Positions 41,642 through 49,516 of a stretch of 64,000 nt of DNA are shown here, one piece after another. The notes under the pieces are model-generated. The model did not search any database and had not been told where the DNA came from. It saw only the letters and a list, made by a program, of their open reading frames with translations. Position 1 is the first letter of the stretch, and each line of letters begins with the position of its first letter. The stretch is from Streptomyces sp. MA5143a (GTDB lineage Bacteria > Actinomycetota > Actinomycetes > Streptomycetales > Streptomycetaceae): the NCBI RefSeq assembly GCF_900290235.1, contig NZ_OLMK01000043.1, positions 1-64,000 on the forward strand, given 5' to 3'. The translations under genes and the position numbers were made by a program.

Positions 41642-42394
41642 ATGAAGCTCACCGTCGTCGGCTGCTCGGGGTCGTTCCCCTCCGCGGAATCGGCCTGTTC
41701 GAGCTACCTCGTAGAGGCCGACGGCTTCCGGCTGCTTCTCGACATGGGCAATGGTGCCCTCGGCGAGTTGCAGCGCCACTGCGGTCTCTACGACCTCGAC
41801 GCGATCTTTCTCAGCCATCTGCACGCCGACCACTGCATCGACATGTGCGCGTACTTCGTCGCACGCTACTACCGGCACGACGGCGGCCGCTGCGACCCCA
41901 TCCCGGTCTACGGCCCCGAGGGCACCGAGCAGCGCCTGACCACGGCGTACGCCGACACCCCGTCCGCCTCCTCCATGAGCGAGGTCTTCGACTTCCACAC
42001 GGTCAAGCCGAGCACCTTCGACATCGGCCCCTTCACCGTCCACACCGAACGGGTCGCCCACCCCGTGGAGGCCTACGGCATCCGCATCGAACACGACGGG
42101 CGGATCCTGACGTACTCCGGGGACACCGGTGTCACCGACACCCTGGACGAACTGGCCCGCGACGCCGATCTCTTCCTGTGCGAGGCCGCGTTCACCCACG
42201 GCAAGGAGAACATCCCGGACCTGCACCTCAACGGCCGCGAGGCCGGTGAGACGGCGGCCCGCGCCGGCGCCCGCCGCCTCGTGCTCACCCACATCCCGCC
42301 GTGGACGGACCCCCGGGTCAACCTCGACGACGCCCGCGCCGTGTACGACGGCCCCGTGGAGCTGGCCGTGCCCCGGACGTCGTACGAGATCTGA
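41642..42394 (+). CDS. metallo-beta-lactamase-fold hydrolase (Rv1339-like)
   Basis: The 250-residue MBL-fold protein starts MKLTVVGCSGSFPSAESACS. It has the zinc motif HLHADHC (SHLHADH), a further AHPVEAYG His, GDTG and a C-terminal LTHIPPW. The synteny cysM - MBL - rph - rdgB resembles M. tuberculosis, where the MBL gene (Rv1339) encodes an atypical class II cyclic-nucleotide phosphodiesterase; here the nag genes are inserted. cAMP hydrolysis is thus an inference. GGAGG precedes the ATG. Confidence 0.85.
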   Translation: MKLTVVGCSGSFPSAESACSSYLVEADGFRLLLDMGNGALGELQRHCGLYDLDAIFLSHLHADHCIDMCAYFVARYYRHDGGRCDPIPVYGPEGTEQRLTTAYADTPSASSMSEVFDFHTVKPSTFDIGPFTVHTERVAHPVEAYGIRIEHDGRILTYSGDTGVTDTLDELARDADLFLCEAAFTHGKENIPDLHLNGREAGETAARAGARRLVLTHIPPWTDPRVNLDDARAVYDGPVELAVPRTSYEI

Positions 42395-42412
42395 CACCGC
42401 ACGTACGCACGA

Positions 42413-42453
42413 GAAGGCCCCCGGAGGATCGCGATGATCCCCGGGGGCCCTTC
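42413..42453. terminator. bidirectional terminator between MBL gene and nagE2
   Basis: An inverted repeat GAAGG-CCCCCGG ... CCGGGGGCCCTTC with an inner GGATC/GATCC stem spans 42413-42453 between convergent genes. Confidence 0.75.
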
Positions 42454-42477
42454 CGTGCAGCCGTTATCCGGCCGCCG

Positions 42478-43755
<1,278 letters not shown>

Positions 43756-43816
43756 AACTTCCTCCAGTAGGCAGGGCGCCGCCCAGGGACGGGAGTGTGG
43801 GGGAGGGCAGCACGGG

Positions 43817-43849
43817 AGAGGTCTACACCAGTGAGTGGTGTAGACCTGT
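43817..43849. promoter_or_regulatory. two inverted DasR operators (dre) before nagE2
   Basis: AGAGGTCTACACCAGT (43817-43832) and AGTGGTGTAGACCTGT (43834-43849) both match the dre pattern TGGTCTAGACCA. They are mirror images, giving a perfect 29-bp palindrome (43819-43847) 62 bp upstream of the nagE2 start. DasR is released by glucosamine-6-phosphate (family knowledge). Confidence 0.85.
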
Positions 43850-43914
43850 TGTAGCACGCTGGGGGTGGGCCTAGGAACCCGCGATTCCCGTTTTACGCCT
43901 TCGTGATGTCACGC

Positions 43915-44068
43915 GGCCTTCGTCCGGCCTTCGTCCGGCCTTCGTCCGGCCTTCGTCCGGCCTTCGTCCGGCCTTCGTCCGGCCTTCGTCCGGCCTTCGT
44001 CCGGCCTTCGTCCGGCCTTCGTCCGGCCTTCGTCCGGCCTTCGTCCGGCCTTCGTCGGACCTTCATCC
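43915..44068. repeat. 11-bp tandem array, 12 perfect plus 2 degenerate copies
   Basis: GGCCTTCGTCC is repeated twelve times without error from 43915 to 44046, then degenerates (44047-44068). The period equals about one DNA helical turn. It lies between the DasR sites of the divergent nagE2 and nagF genes. Both strands are open in some frames only because an 11-bp unit without stops is repeated. Confidence 0.97.
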
Positions 44069-44131
44069 AGGCGTCGGGCGGCCTTCGCCGCGCCGTTGTC
44101 CGCCGTCGTCCGCTTGGCGGGGACCCGTTCG

Positions 44132-44147
44132 GTGGTGTAGACCAGTC
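44132..44147. promoter_or_regulatory. DasR operator (dre) before nagF
   Basis: GGTGGTGTAGACCAGT contains TGGTGTAGACCA, one mismatch from the palindromic dre core, 57 bp upstream of the nagF start. Confidence 0.85.
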
Positions 44148-44203
44148 GCGAACGATCCCGCACGGCAAAGCGGATCAGATCAGGTATATCAGGGAGAATC
44201 GCC

Positions 44204-44437
44204 ATGGCCAGTAAGGCTGAGAAGATCGTCGCCGGGCTCGGCGGCCTCGACAACATCGACGAGATCGAGGGCTGCATCACCCGGCTGCGCACCGAGGTCA
44301 ACGACCCCTCCCTCGTGGACGAGGCCGCCCTCAAGGCCGCCGGCGCCCACGGCGTCGTCAAGATGGGCACCGCCGTGCAGGTCGTCATCGGCACCGACGC
44401 CGACCCGATCGCCGCGGAGATCGAGGACATGATGTGA
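44204..44437 (+). CDS. nagF: N-acetylglucosamine PTS EIIB component
   Basis: This 77-residue single-domain EIIB has phosphoryl-acceptor Cys24 in IEGCITRLR, with LDNIDEIEGCITRLRTEV as the family signature. It takes phosphate from EIIA and passes it to GlcNAc during transport by NagE2. It is divergent from nagE2 with a dre site, so the two genes are co-regulated. A purine-rich GGGAGA precedes the ATG. Confidence 0.92.
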   Translation: MASKAEKIVAGLGGLDNIDEIEGCITRLRTEVNDPSLVDEAALKAAGAHGVVKMGTAVQVVIGTDADPIAAEIEDMM

Positions 44438-44541
44438 TCCACCGCTGATCCGGGACCCGCACCGGTCCCCGTCAGCCCACGCGCAGGGGCCCTCCGCATG
44501 CGGGAGCGGCCCCTTCCGTCACTGCGGCTAGGCTCGTCGCC

Positions 44542-45279
44542 ATGTCTCGAATCGACGGCCGCACGCCCGAACAGCTCCGCCCTGTCACCATCGAACGCGG
44601 CTGGAGCAAGCACGCCGAGGGCTCCGTCCTCATCTCCTTCGGCGACACCAAGGTCTTCTGCACCGCCTCCGTCGCCGAAGGCGTCCCGCGCTGGCGCAAG
44701 GGCAGCGGCGAGGGCTGGGTCACCGCCGAGTACTCCATGCTCCCCCGCTCCACCAACACCCGCGGCGACCGCGAGTCCGTACGCGGCAAGATCGGCGGCC
44801 GTACCCACGAGATCTCCCGCCTCATCGGCCGCTCCCTGCGCGCCGTCATCGACTACAAGGCGCTCGGCGAGAACACCATCGTCCTCGACTGCGACGTGCT
44901 CCAGGCCGACGGCGGCACGCGTACGGCGGCGATCACCGGCGCGTACGTGGCGCTGGCCGACGCCGTCGCCTGGGCCCAGCGCAGGAAGCTCGTCAAGGCC
45001 GGCCGCCGGCCGCTGACCGGCACCGTCAGCGCCGTCTCCGTGGGCATCGTCGGTGGCGTCCCGCTGCTCGACCTCTGCTACGAGGAAGACGTCAGGGCGG
45101 ACACCGACATGAACGTCGTCTGCACCGGCGACGGCCGCTTCGTCGAGGTCCAGGGCACCGCCGAGGCCGAGCCCTTCGCCCGCGACGAGCTCAACGCCCT
45201 GCTGGACCTGGCCGTCGCCGGCTGCACCGACCTGGCCGCCCTCCAGGTCAAGGCGCTCGACACGGTCCTCGAAAGGTAA
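44542..45279 (+). CDS. rph: ribonuclease PH
   Basis: The 245-residue phosphorolytic 3' exonuclease matures tRNA 3' ends. It starts SRIDGRTPEQLRPVTIERGW and has MLPRSTNTRGDRES, GRTHEISRLIGRSLRAVIDY and LDCDVLQADGGTRTAAITGA. The TAGGCT box (44529-44534) lies 7 nt before the ATG and no Shine-Dalgarno sequence is present; the transcript is probably leaderless. Linkage to rdgB is conserved across bacteria. Confidence 0.96.
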   Translation: MSRIDGRTPEQLRPVTIERGWSKHAEGSVLISFGDTKVFCTASVAEGVPRWRKGSGEGWVTAEYSMLPRSTNTRGDRESVRGKIGGRTHEISRLIGRSLRAVIDYKALGENTIVLDCDVLQADGGTRTAAITGAYVALADAVAWAQRRKLVKAGRRPLTGTVSAVSVGIVGGVPLLDLCYEEDVRADTDMNVVCTGDGRFVEVQGTAEAEPFARDELNALLDLAVAGCTDLAALQVKALDTVLER

Positions 45280-45448
45280 AGGGCACCCCAAGAAGACCGG
45301 CCGTCGGTCGCAACCACGGCGCACCCGGCGGCGTCCCTAGGAGTACGGGCGCACGGCACACCACCGTGCGCCCGGCCACACCGGCGCAAGCCGTACCCGC
45401 ACCACCCCCGGAGGCCGTCAGGCCTGCAACCAGTAGGAGGACCGTTCC

Positions 45449-45847
45449 ATGGCCGCGAGCCGCCGACGTCGTATGACCGCCATCGCCGGAGCCGTTGCAG
45501 CCGTCGCGCTGACCGCCGGCCTCACCACCGGCTGCGACGCCGTGAACAAGGCCCTGGACTGCGTCCAGACCGCCGAGGCCATCGCCAACAGCGTGTCCGA
45601 CCTCCAGCAGGCCGTCGAGAACGCGTCCAACGACCCGTCGCAGCTGGAGGAGTCGCTCAACTCCATCGACGACAACCTCAAGGAGATCGGCGACAAGACC
45701 GACAACGCCGACGTCAACAAGGCCGTCGACGACCTCCAGAAGGCCGTGGAGAACGTCCAGACGTCCGTCAACAACGGCGACGCGACCCCCGACATCAGCG
45801 GAATCACGGACGCGGCCAAGGAACTGACGAACGTCTGCACGTCGTAG
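45449..45847 (+). CDS. small secreted lipoprotein with helical body
   Basis: The 132-residue protein has an Arg-rich start, hydrophobic signal and lipobox TTGC (Cys29). The mature part is predicted helical with heptad-like Asn/Asp/Val repeats (LQQAVENASNDPSQLEE, VDDLQKAVENVQTSV) and two further Cys. No domain is known. The gene is tucked between rph and rdgB. AGGAGG precedes the ATG. It may act as a cell-surface coiled-coil protein. Confidence 0.8.
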   Translation: MAASRRRRMTAIAGAVAAVALTAGLTTGCDAVNKALDCVQTAEAIANSVSDLQQAVENASNDPSQLEESLNSIDDNLKEIGDKTDNADVNKAVDDLQKAVENVQTSVNNGDATPDISGITDAAKELTNVCTS

Positions 45848-45923
45848 AACCGGCACCGGCGGTCGCCTTCGGTGACGGGCGGCCGGTGACCGACGACGGG
45901 CGGGGCGCCGGGATACTGAGGGC

Positions 45924-46526
45924 ATGACCCGCCTGATCCTCGCCACCCGCAACACCGGAAAGATCACCGAGCTGAAGGCGATCCTCGCCGACGCAGGTCT
46001 GCCCCATGACCTCGTCGGCGCGGACGCCTACCCGGACATCCCCGACGTCAAGGAGACCGGCGTCACCTTCGCCGAGAACGCCCTGCTGAAGGCGCACGCC
46101 CTCGCGCGGGCCACCGGTCTCCCGGCCGTCGCCGACGACTCCGGACTCTGCGTGGACGTCCTCCACGGCGCCCCCGGCATCTTCTCCGCCCGCTGGGCCG
46201 GCCGGCACGGCGACGACCGCGCCAACCTCGAACTCCTCCTCGCCCAGCTCTCGGACATCGCCGAGGAGCACCGCGGCGCCCACTTCGCCTGCGCCGCCGC
46301 CCTCGCCCTGCCGGACGGCACGGAACGCGTCGTGGAGGGCCAACTGAGGGGCGTACTGCGCCACACCCCCACCGGCACGAACGGCTTCGGCTACGACCCG
46401 ATCCTCCAGCCGGAGGGCGACACCCGCACCTGCGCCGAACTGACCGCCGACGAAAAGAACGCGATCAGCCACCGCGGCAAGGCGTTCAGGGCACTGGTAC
46501 CGGTGGTGAGGGAGCTGCTGGGCTGA
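45924..46526 (+). CDS. rdgB: RdgB/HAM1 non-canonical purine NTP pyrophosphatase
   Basis: The 200-residue enzyme hydrolyses dITP/XTP to keep deaminated purines out of DNA. It shows LILATRNTGKITELKAIL, VADDSGLCVDVLHGAPGIFS and GTNGFGYDPILQPEG with the catalytic Asp and phosphate-binding residues in place. It closes the rph-lipoprotein-rdgB block and is followed by a perfect hairpin. Confidence 0.95.
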   Translation: MTRLILATRNTGKITELKAILADAGLPHDLVGADAYPDIPDVKETGVTFAENALLKAHALARATGLPAVADDSGLCVDVLHGAPGIFSARWAGRHGDDRANLELLLAQLSDIAEEHRGAHFACAAALALPDGTERVVEGQLRGVLRHTPTGTNGFGYDPILQPEGDTRTCAELTADEKNAISHRGKAFRALVPVVRELLG

Positions 46527-46538
46527 TGACACGGAAGA

Positions 46539-46571
46539 GGCCCCGCACCTTGGAATTGAAGGTGCGGGGCC
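46539..46571. terminator. bidirectional hairpin between rdgB and tRNA
   Basis: A perfect 13-bp stem (46539-46551 with 46559-46571) and a 7-nt loop lie 12 nt past the rdgB stop and 11 nt beyond the 3' end of the opposing tRNA. Confidence 0.9.
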
Positions 46572-46582
46572 CGTTCTGTCTG

Positions 46583-46655
46583 TGCGCCCGGTCGGATTCG
46601 AACCGACAAACACGACCACCTAAAGATCGCCGCTCGGCCGTTGGCGTACGGGCGC
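46583..46655 (-). tRNA. tRNA with anticodon UAG (Leu-like), no long variable arm
   Basis: Read on the minus strand, 73 nt fold as a cloverleaf. It has a 7-bp acceptor GCGCCCG/CGGGCGC, T-arm GTCGG-TTCGAAT-CCGAC and an anticodon arm CGATC-TTTAGGT-GGTCG. The discriminator is A73. The 7-nt loop TTTAGGT is identical to that of bacterial tRNA-Leu(UAG), the anticodon being 46620-46622, and the D-arm has a 3-bp stem as in Leu tRNAs. The variable region is only 5 nt (TGTTT), whereas tRNA-Leu is class II with a long arm. It lies 25 nt downstream of the HNH gene pair on the same strand. CCA is not encoded. Confidence 0.8.
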
Positions 46656-46680
46656 CTATGCCGGGGCCTACTCTACTGGG

Positions 46681-47349
46681 CTACGGCTTCTGCCGTCGGC
46701 CCCCTCTGCACCAGGTGTTCGTCACCGCATGGCAGTTGGGGCACAACAACCGAAGGTTTTCGCGCCGGTCATCGCTCCAGTCCCCGTTGATGTGATCGAC
46801 CTCCAAGGTCATGGCTTGGCCGAGCCACTCGGGGCCGATGCCGCACTCCGCGCACTCCTGGGGTTCGCCCACCTCTGCGAGTGCCCTGCGGAGGAGGTGC
46901 GTTCTCGTCCGGCGGATGCCGTCGTGCTGGACCAGGATGTCTCCGGCGTGCCTGCGGGGTGTGGTGCCCGGTCCGCCGCGTTGATGTGCCCGTCCCAGGA
47001 AGTGGGAGGTGTCGACAGCCTCCTCGGCCACCCAGTAGCGGAACTGCTTGCGCGACCTGGTGTCGTACGGCTCCCTCCCCAGGGCGCGCAGCGCGTCCGC
47101 AATGGAGGACGCGCCCTCGACCGCACGGCGCAATTCATCGGCAGTCGGCCTGCTGGGCACTGCCCCGGCCCGTCTGGGACGTTGCATGTGCGACACGTCG
47201 ATCCCGAAGTGGTCGAAGCGCCGAAAGAGATGGCGGCGCAGTTGGCCGTATGGCCGAGTACCGAAGAAGGCGATGACTTCCTCGATGTCGGAGCACTGCG
47301 CTGCTGCTTCCGCCAGCCGCTCCCGGGTGTACCGCACGCTGCCGCTCAT
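46681..47349 (-). CDS. HNH endonuclease-like protein, paralogue 2
   Basis: The 222-residue protein has two N-terminal repeats of about 55 residues, each ending in I/V-D-V/T-SH (HFGIDVSHMQ and AVDTSHFL), probably DNA-binding modules. The C-terminal HNH/treble-clef nuclease shows CAECG ... LEVDHINGDWSDDRRENLRLLC in part, with DHINGD and CPNCH zinc ligands. The HNH active-site His is in VDHINGD. It overlaps its paralogue by 4 bp (ATGA) and runs toward the unusual tRNA. Similar proteins are common in phages and homing elements. Confidence 0.8.
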   Translation of the reverse strand: MSGSVRYTRERLAEAAAQCSDIEEVIAFFGTRPYGQLRRHLFRRFDHFGIDVSHMQRPRRAGAVPSRPTADELRRAVEGASSIADALRALGREPYDTRSRKQFRYWVAEEAVDTSHFLGRAHQRGGPGTTPRRHAGDILVQHDGIRRTRTHLLRRALAEVGEPQECAECGIGPEWLGQAMTLEVDHINGDWSDDRRENLRLLCPNCHAVTNTWCRGGRRQKP

Positions 47350-47987
47350 GAGGCGCGCCCCTTGCCGCGTCCCCGGTAAGTGTCCGTCGTCGAGTGGCAG
47401 TTCGGACACAGGAGCCGTAGGTTTTCGATGCGGTTGTCACGCCAGTTGCCGTCGATGTGGTCGACCTCCAGGGGAAGCGGATGCCCTCTCCACAGCGCCT
47501 CCGTCCCGCACATGGCGCACCGCTCCGGTACGCCCATGGCCGTCATCGCCCACTTGAGCCGTTCGCTCGGGATGCGTCGAGCATGGCCGCTCTGTTGCTC
47601 GACGAGCAGGCCGTCTGGCGTTCGAGGTCGCCGTGCCTTGCCTTGCTGGGTCGGCACCTGGAAGTGCGAGATGTCGATGCCGTACGCCTTGATGCGGCGG
47701 CTGATGTGCGTGTGATGCCCACCGACGACCTCAAGACCGAGACGCCGGAGAACGTCGCACATGTTCGTGGAAGCCGACACGGCGGCTTGCAGGACCTCCT
47801 TGGTCCACCGGACTCCTTCCGGCTCGAAATGCGACGTGTCGACCCCCAGTCTCTTCATCCGCTCCCGGATGTACTTCCGCCGTGGACTCCTCGGTTCCAC
47901 CCCCAGCCTCGCCAATGCCTCTGACAAGGTCTGCGCTCCCCGAGCCGCCTCCTCCAGTCGCTCCTTCGGGTACGCACTGGCCCCCAT
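47346..47987 (-). CDS. HNH endonuclease-like protein, paralogue 1
   Basis: The 213-residue protein has the same architecture as its downstream neighbour: two repeats ending GVDTSHF and GIDISHF, then CAMCG, LEVDHIDGNWRDNRIENLRL and CPNCHS. The two proteins are clearly paralogous, sharing motifs rather than near-identity, so the duplication is old. The ATG at 47987 follows GGAGGGG. Translation continues into the second gene by a 4-bp overlap. No inverted repeats or integrase flank the pair. Confidence 0.8.
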   Translation of the reverse strand: MGASAYPKERLEEAARGAQTLSEALARLGVEPRSPRRKYIRERMKRLGVDTSHFEPEGVRWTKEVLQAAVSASTNMCDVLRRLGLEVVGGHHTHISRRIKAYGIDISHFQVPTQQGKARRPRTPDGLLVEQQSGHARRIPSERLKWAMTAMGVPERCAMCGTEALWRGHPLPLEVDHIDGNWRDNRIENLRLLCPNCHSTTDTYRGRGKGRAS

Positions 47988-48072
47988 CGATCCCCTCCGT
48001 CCCGACCGCGTGTTCGTGGTCTCGTACGGAGTAACGAATCGCTGGGCGGGCGGTCACGGCGGGTGATGTGCG

Positions 48073-48110
48073 GAACGGCTCGTGCCGGGGTGTTCCGGGG
48101 CGAGCCGTTC
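48073..48110 (-). terminator. terminator of bcp
   Basis: GAACGGCTCG (48073-48082) pairs perfectly with 48101-48110, 49 nt past the stop of the minus-strand peroxidase gene. Confidence 0.65.
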
Positions 48111-48158
48111 GCGGGTGGTGGGGTGGGGCGGATCGGATGCCCCGGTCCTGGGGTGGGG

Positions 48159-48626
48159 TCAGATGCCCAGGTCCTTGATGATCTTTGCTACGTGGCCGGT
48201 CGCCTTCACGTTGTAGAGGGCTCGTTCGACCTTGCCCTCCTCGTCGACGACGATCGTCGAGCGGATGACGCCCGTGACGACCTTGCCGTAGAGCTTCTTC
48301 TCGCCGAAGGCGCCGTACGCCTCCAGGACCGCCTTGTCGGGGTCGCCGACGAGGGTGACCTTCAGGGACTCCTTCTCACGGAACTTGGCCAGCTTCTCCG
48401 GCTTGTCGGGGGAGACGCCGATGACGTCGTACCCGGCGCCGGCCAGCAGGTCCAGGTTGTCGGTGAAGTCGCAGGCCTGCTTCGTGCAGCCGGGAGTCAG
48501 GGCGGCCGGGTAGAAGTAGACGATGACCTTGCGGCCCTTGTGGTCGGACAGGGACACCTCGTTGCCGTCGGCGTCCGGAAGGGTGAAGGCGGGGGCCACG
48601 TCCCCGGGCTGGAGTCGCTCGCTCAT
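48159..48626 (-). CDS. bcp: thioredoxin-dependent thiol peroxidase (Bcp/PrxQ)
   Basis: The 155-residue peroxiredoxin of the PrxQ group reduces peroxides using thioredoxin. Peroxidatic Cys47 in TPGCTKQACDF and resolving Cys52 five residues later are typical. It begins SERLQPGDVAPAFTLPDADG. It is single-gene, divergent from the DUF3618 gene. Confidence 0.94.
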   Translation of the reverse strand: MSERLQPGDVAPAFTLPDADGNEVSLSDHKGRKVIVYFYPAALTPGCTKQACDFTDNLDLLAGAGYDVIGVSPDKPEKLAKFREKESLKVTLVGDPDKAVLEAYGAFGEKKLYGKVVTGVIRSTIVVDEEGKVERALYNVKATGHVAKIIKDLGI

Positions 48627-48722
48627 CGGACCAGCGTAACTGCGGGCCCTGACGCCGCGGTCCTCGGTCGAGCTGACAGACTGTCCGCAAACAGTCAATG
48701 ACGGACAGCGGGAGGCAGCGCG

Positions 48723-49052
48723 GTGGCGGACACCTCGGACACCAGAACCCCGGCCGAGATCGAGGCGGACATCAAGCGCCGCCGCGACACCCTCGCGGAG
48801 ACGCTCGACGAGATCGGCGTCCGGGTGCACCCGAAGACCATTGTCGGTGACGCCCGGGCGAAGGTCGTCTCCAACATCGACCACACCCTCGGCAAGGCCT
48901 ACGTCTCGGTCAACCGGGTGGTCAGCGAAGCGAAGGGCCGGCTCGTCGACGAGGACGGGGCGCCCCGGCTGGAGCGCATCGTCCCGGTGGCGCTCGTCGT
49001 CGTCGGTGTCGTGGGGCTGCTCGCCCTCGGCACTCGACGCCGCAGGGGCTGA
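48723..49052 (+). CDS. DUF3618 family membrane protein
   Basis: The 109-residue protein starts with the DUF3618 motif RTPAEIEADIKRRRDTLAE, has a helical middle and one C-terminal transmembrane helix (about 86-103) followed by RRRRG. The role is unknown; the topology suggests a tail-anchored protein. GGGAGG precedes the GTG start. It lies 23 bp upstream of the GroES-like gene. Confidence 0.82.
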   Translation: MADTSDTRTPAEIEADIKRRRDTLAETLDEIGVRVHPKTIVGDARAKVVSNIDHTLGKAYVSVNRVVSEAKGRLVDEDGAPRLERIVPVALVVVGVVGLLALGTRRRRG

Positions 49053-49075
49053 CGAAGACAGGTAGGTTCGGGGGC

Positions 49076-49417
49076 GTGAGCGAGAAGAGCCAACACGACA
49101 AGTTGCCCATCAGGATGCTGCACGACCGGGTGCTCGTGCGGCAGGACACCGCCGAGGGCGAGCGGCGTTCGGGCGGCGGCATCCTGATCCCCGCGACGGC
49201 GGCGGTCGGCCGGCGGCTCGCCTGGGCCGAGGTCGTCGCGGTCGGGCAGAACGTCCGGACGGTCGAGCCGGGCGACCGTGTCCTCTTCGACCCGGAGGAC
49301 CGGGCCGAGGTCGAGGTCAGGGGCGTCGCGTACGTGCTGATGCGTGAGCGCGACCTGCACGCCGTGGCCGCGGACCGGTTCGAGGGCTCGGAGGACTCCA
49401 CGGGCCTGTACCTGTAG
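49076..49417 (+). CDS. orphan GroES-like (Cpn10) protein
   Basis: This 113-residue protein is of the GroES family: LPIRMLHDRVLVRQ, the mobile loop region ERRSGGGILIPATA, and AEVVAVGQN with GDRVLFDPE. It is longer at both ends than standard GroES (about 97-102) and no groEL is adjacent. It could be a spare co-chaperonin or a diverged relative. TAGGTT (49063-49068) lies 7 nt before the GTG start. Confidence 0.85.
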   Translation: MSEKSQHDKLPIRMLHDRVLVRQDTAEGERRSGGGILIPATAAVGRRLAWAEVVAVGQNVRTVEPGDRVLFDPEDRAEVEVRGVAYVLMRERDLHAVAADRFEGSEDSTGLYL

Positions 49418-49458
49418 CGCGACCTGGAGCGCACCGAGGCGGGTACCCCGCCACACAC

Positions 49459-49495
49459 GGGAGGGGGCTGGTGACCACGTCACCAGCCCCCTCCC
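49459..49495. terminator. bidirectional terminator between GroES-like and PBP genes
   Basis: A perfect 17-bp stem (49459-49475 with 49479-49495) and a 3-nt loop make this the strongest hairpin of the window, located between convergent genes. Confidence 0.92.
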
Positions 49496-49516
49496 GGCTT
49501 CACTCACGGCCCGGCG

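Noticed and set aside
41470..42249. 259-codon frame overlapping the MBL gene
   Set aside because: Arg/His/Pro-rich shadow of the MBL gene, which has zinc motifs and a ribosome site.
43915..44068. CRISPR array
   Set aside because: Unit is 11 bp with no spacers and no cas genes nearby.
43893..44214. Repeat-protein genes on either strand across the 11-bp array
   Set aside because: Open frames arise because the repeated unit has no stop codon; there is no ribosome site or homologous domain.
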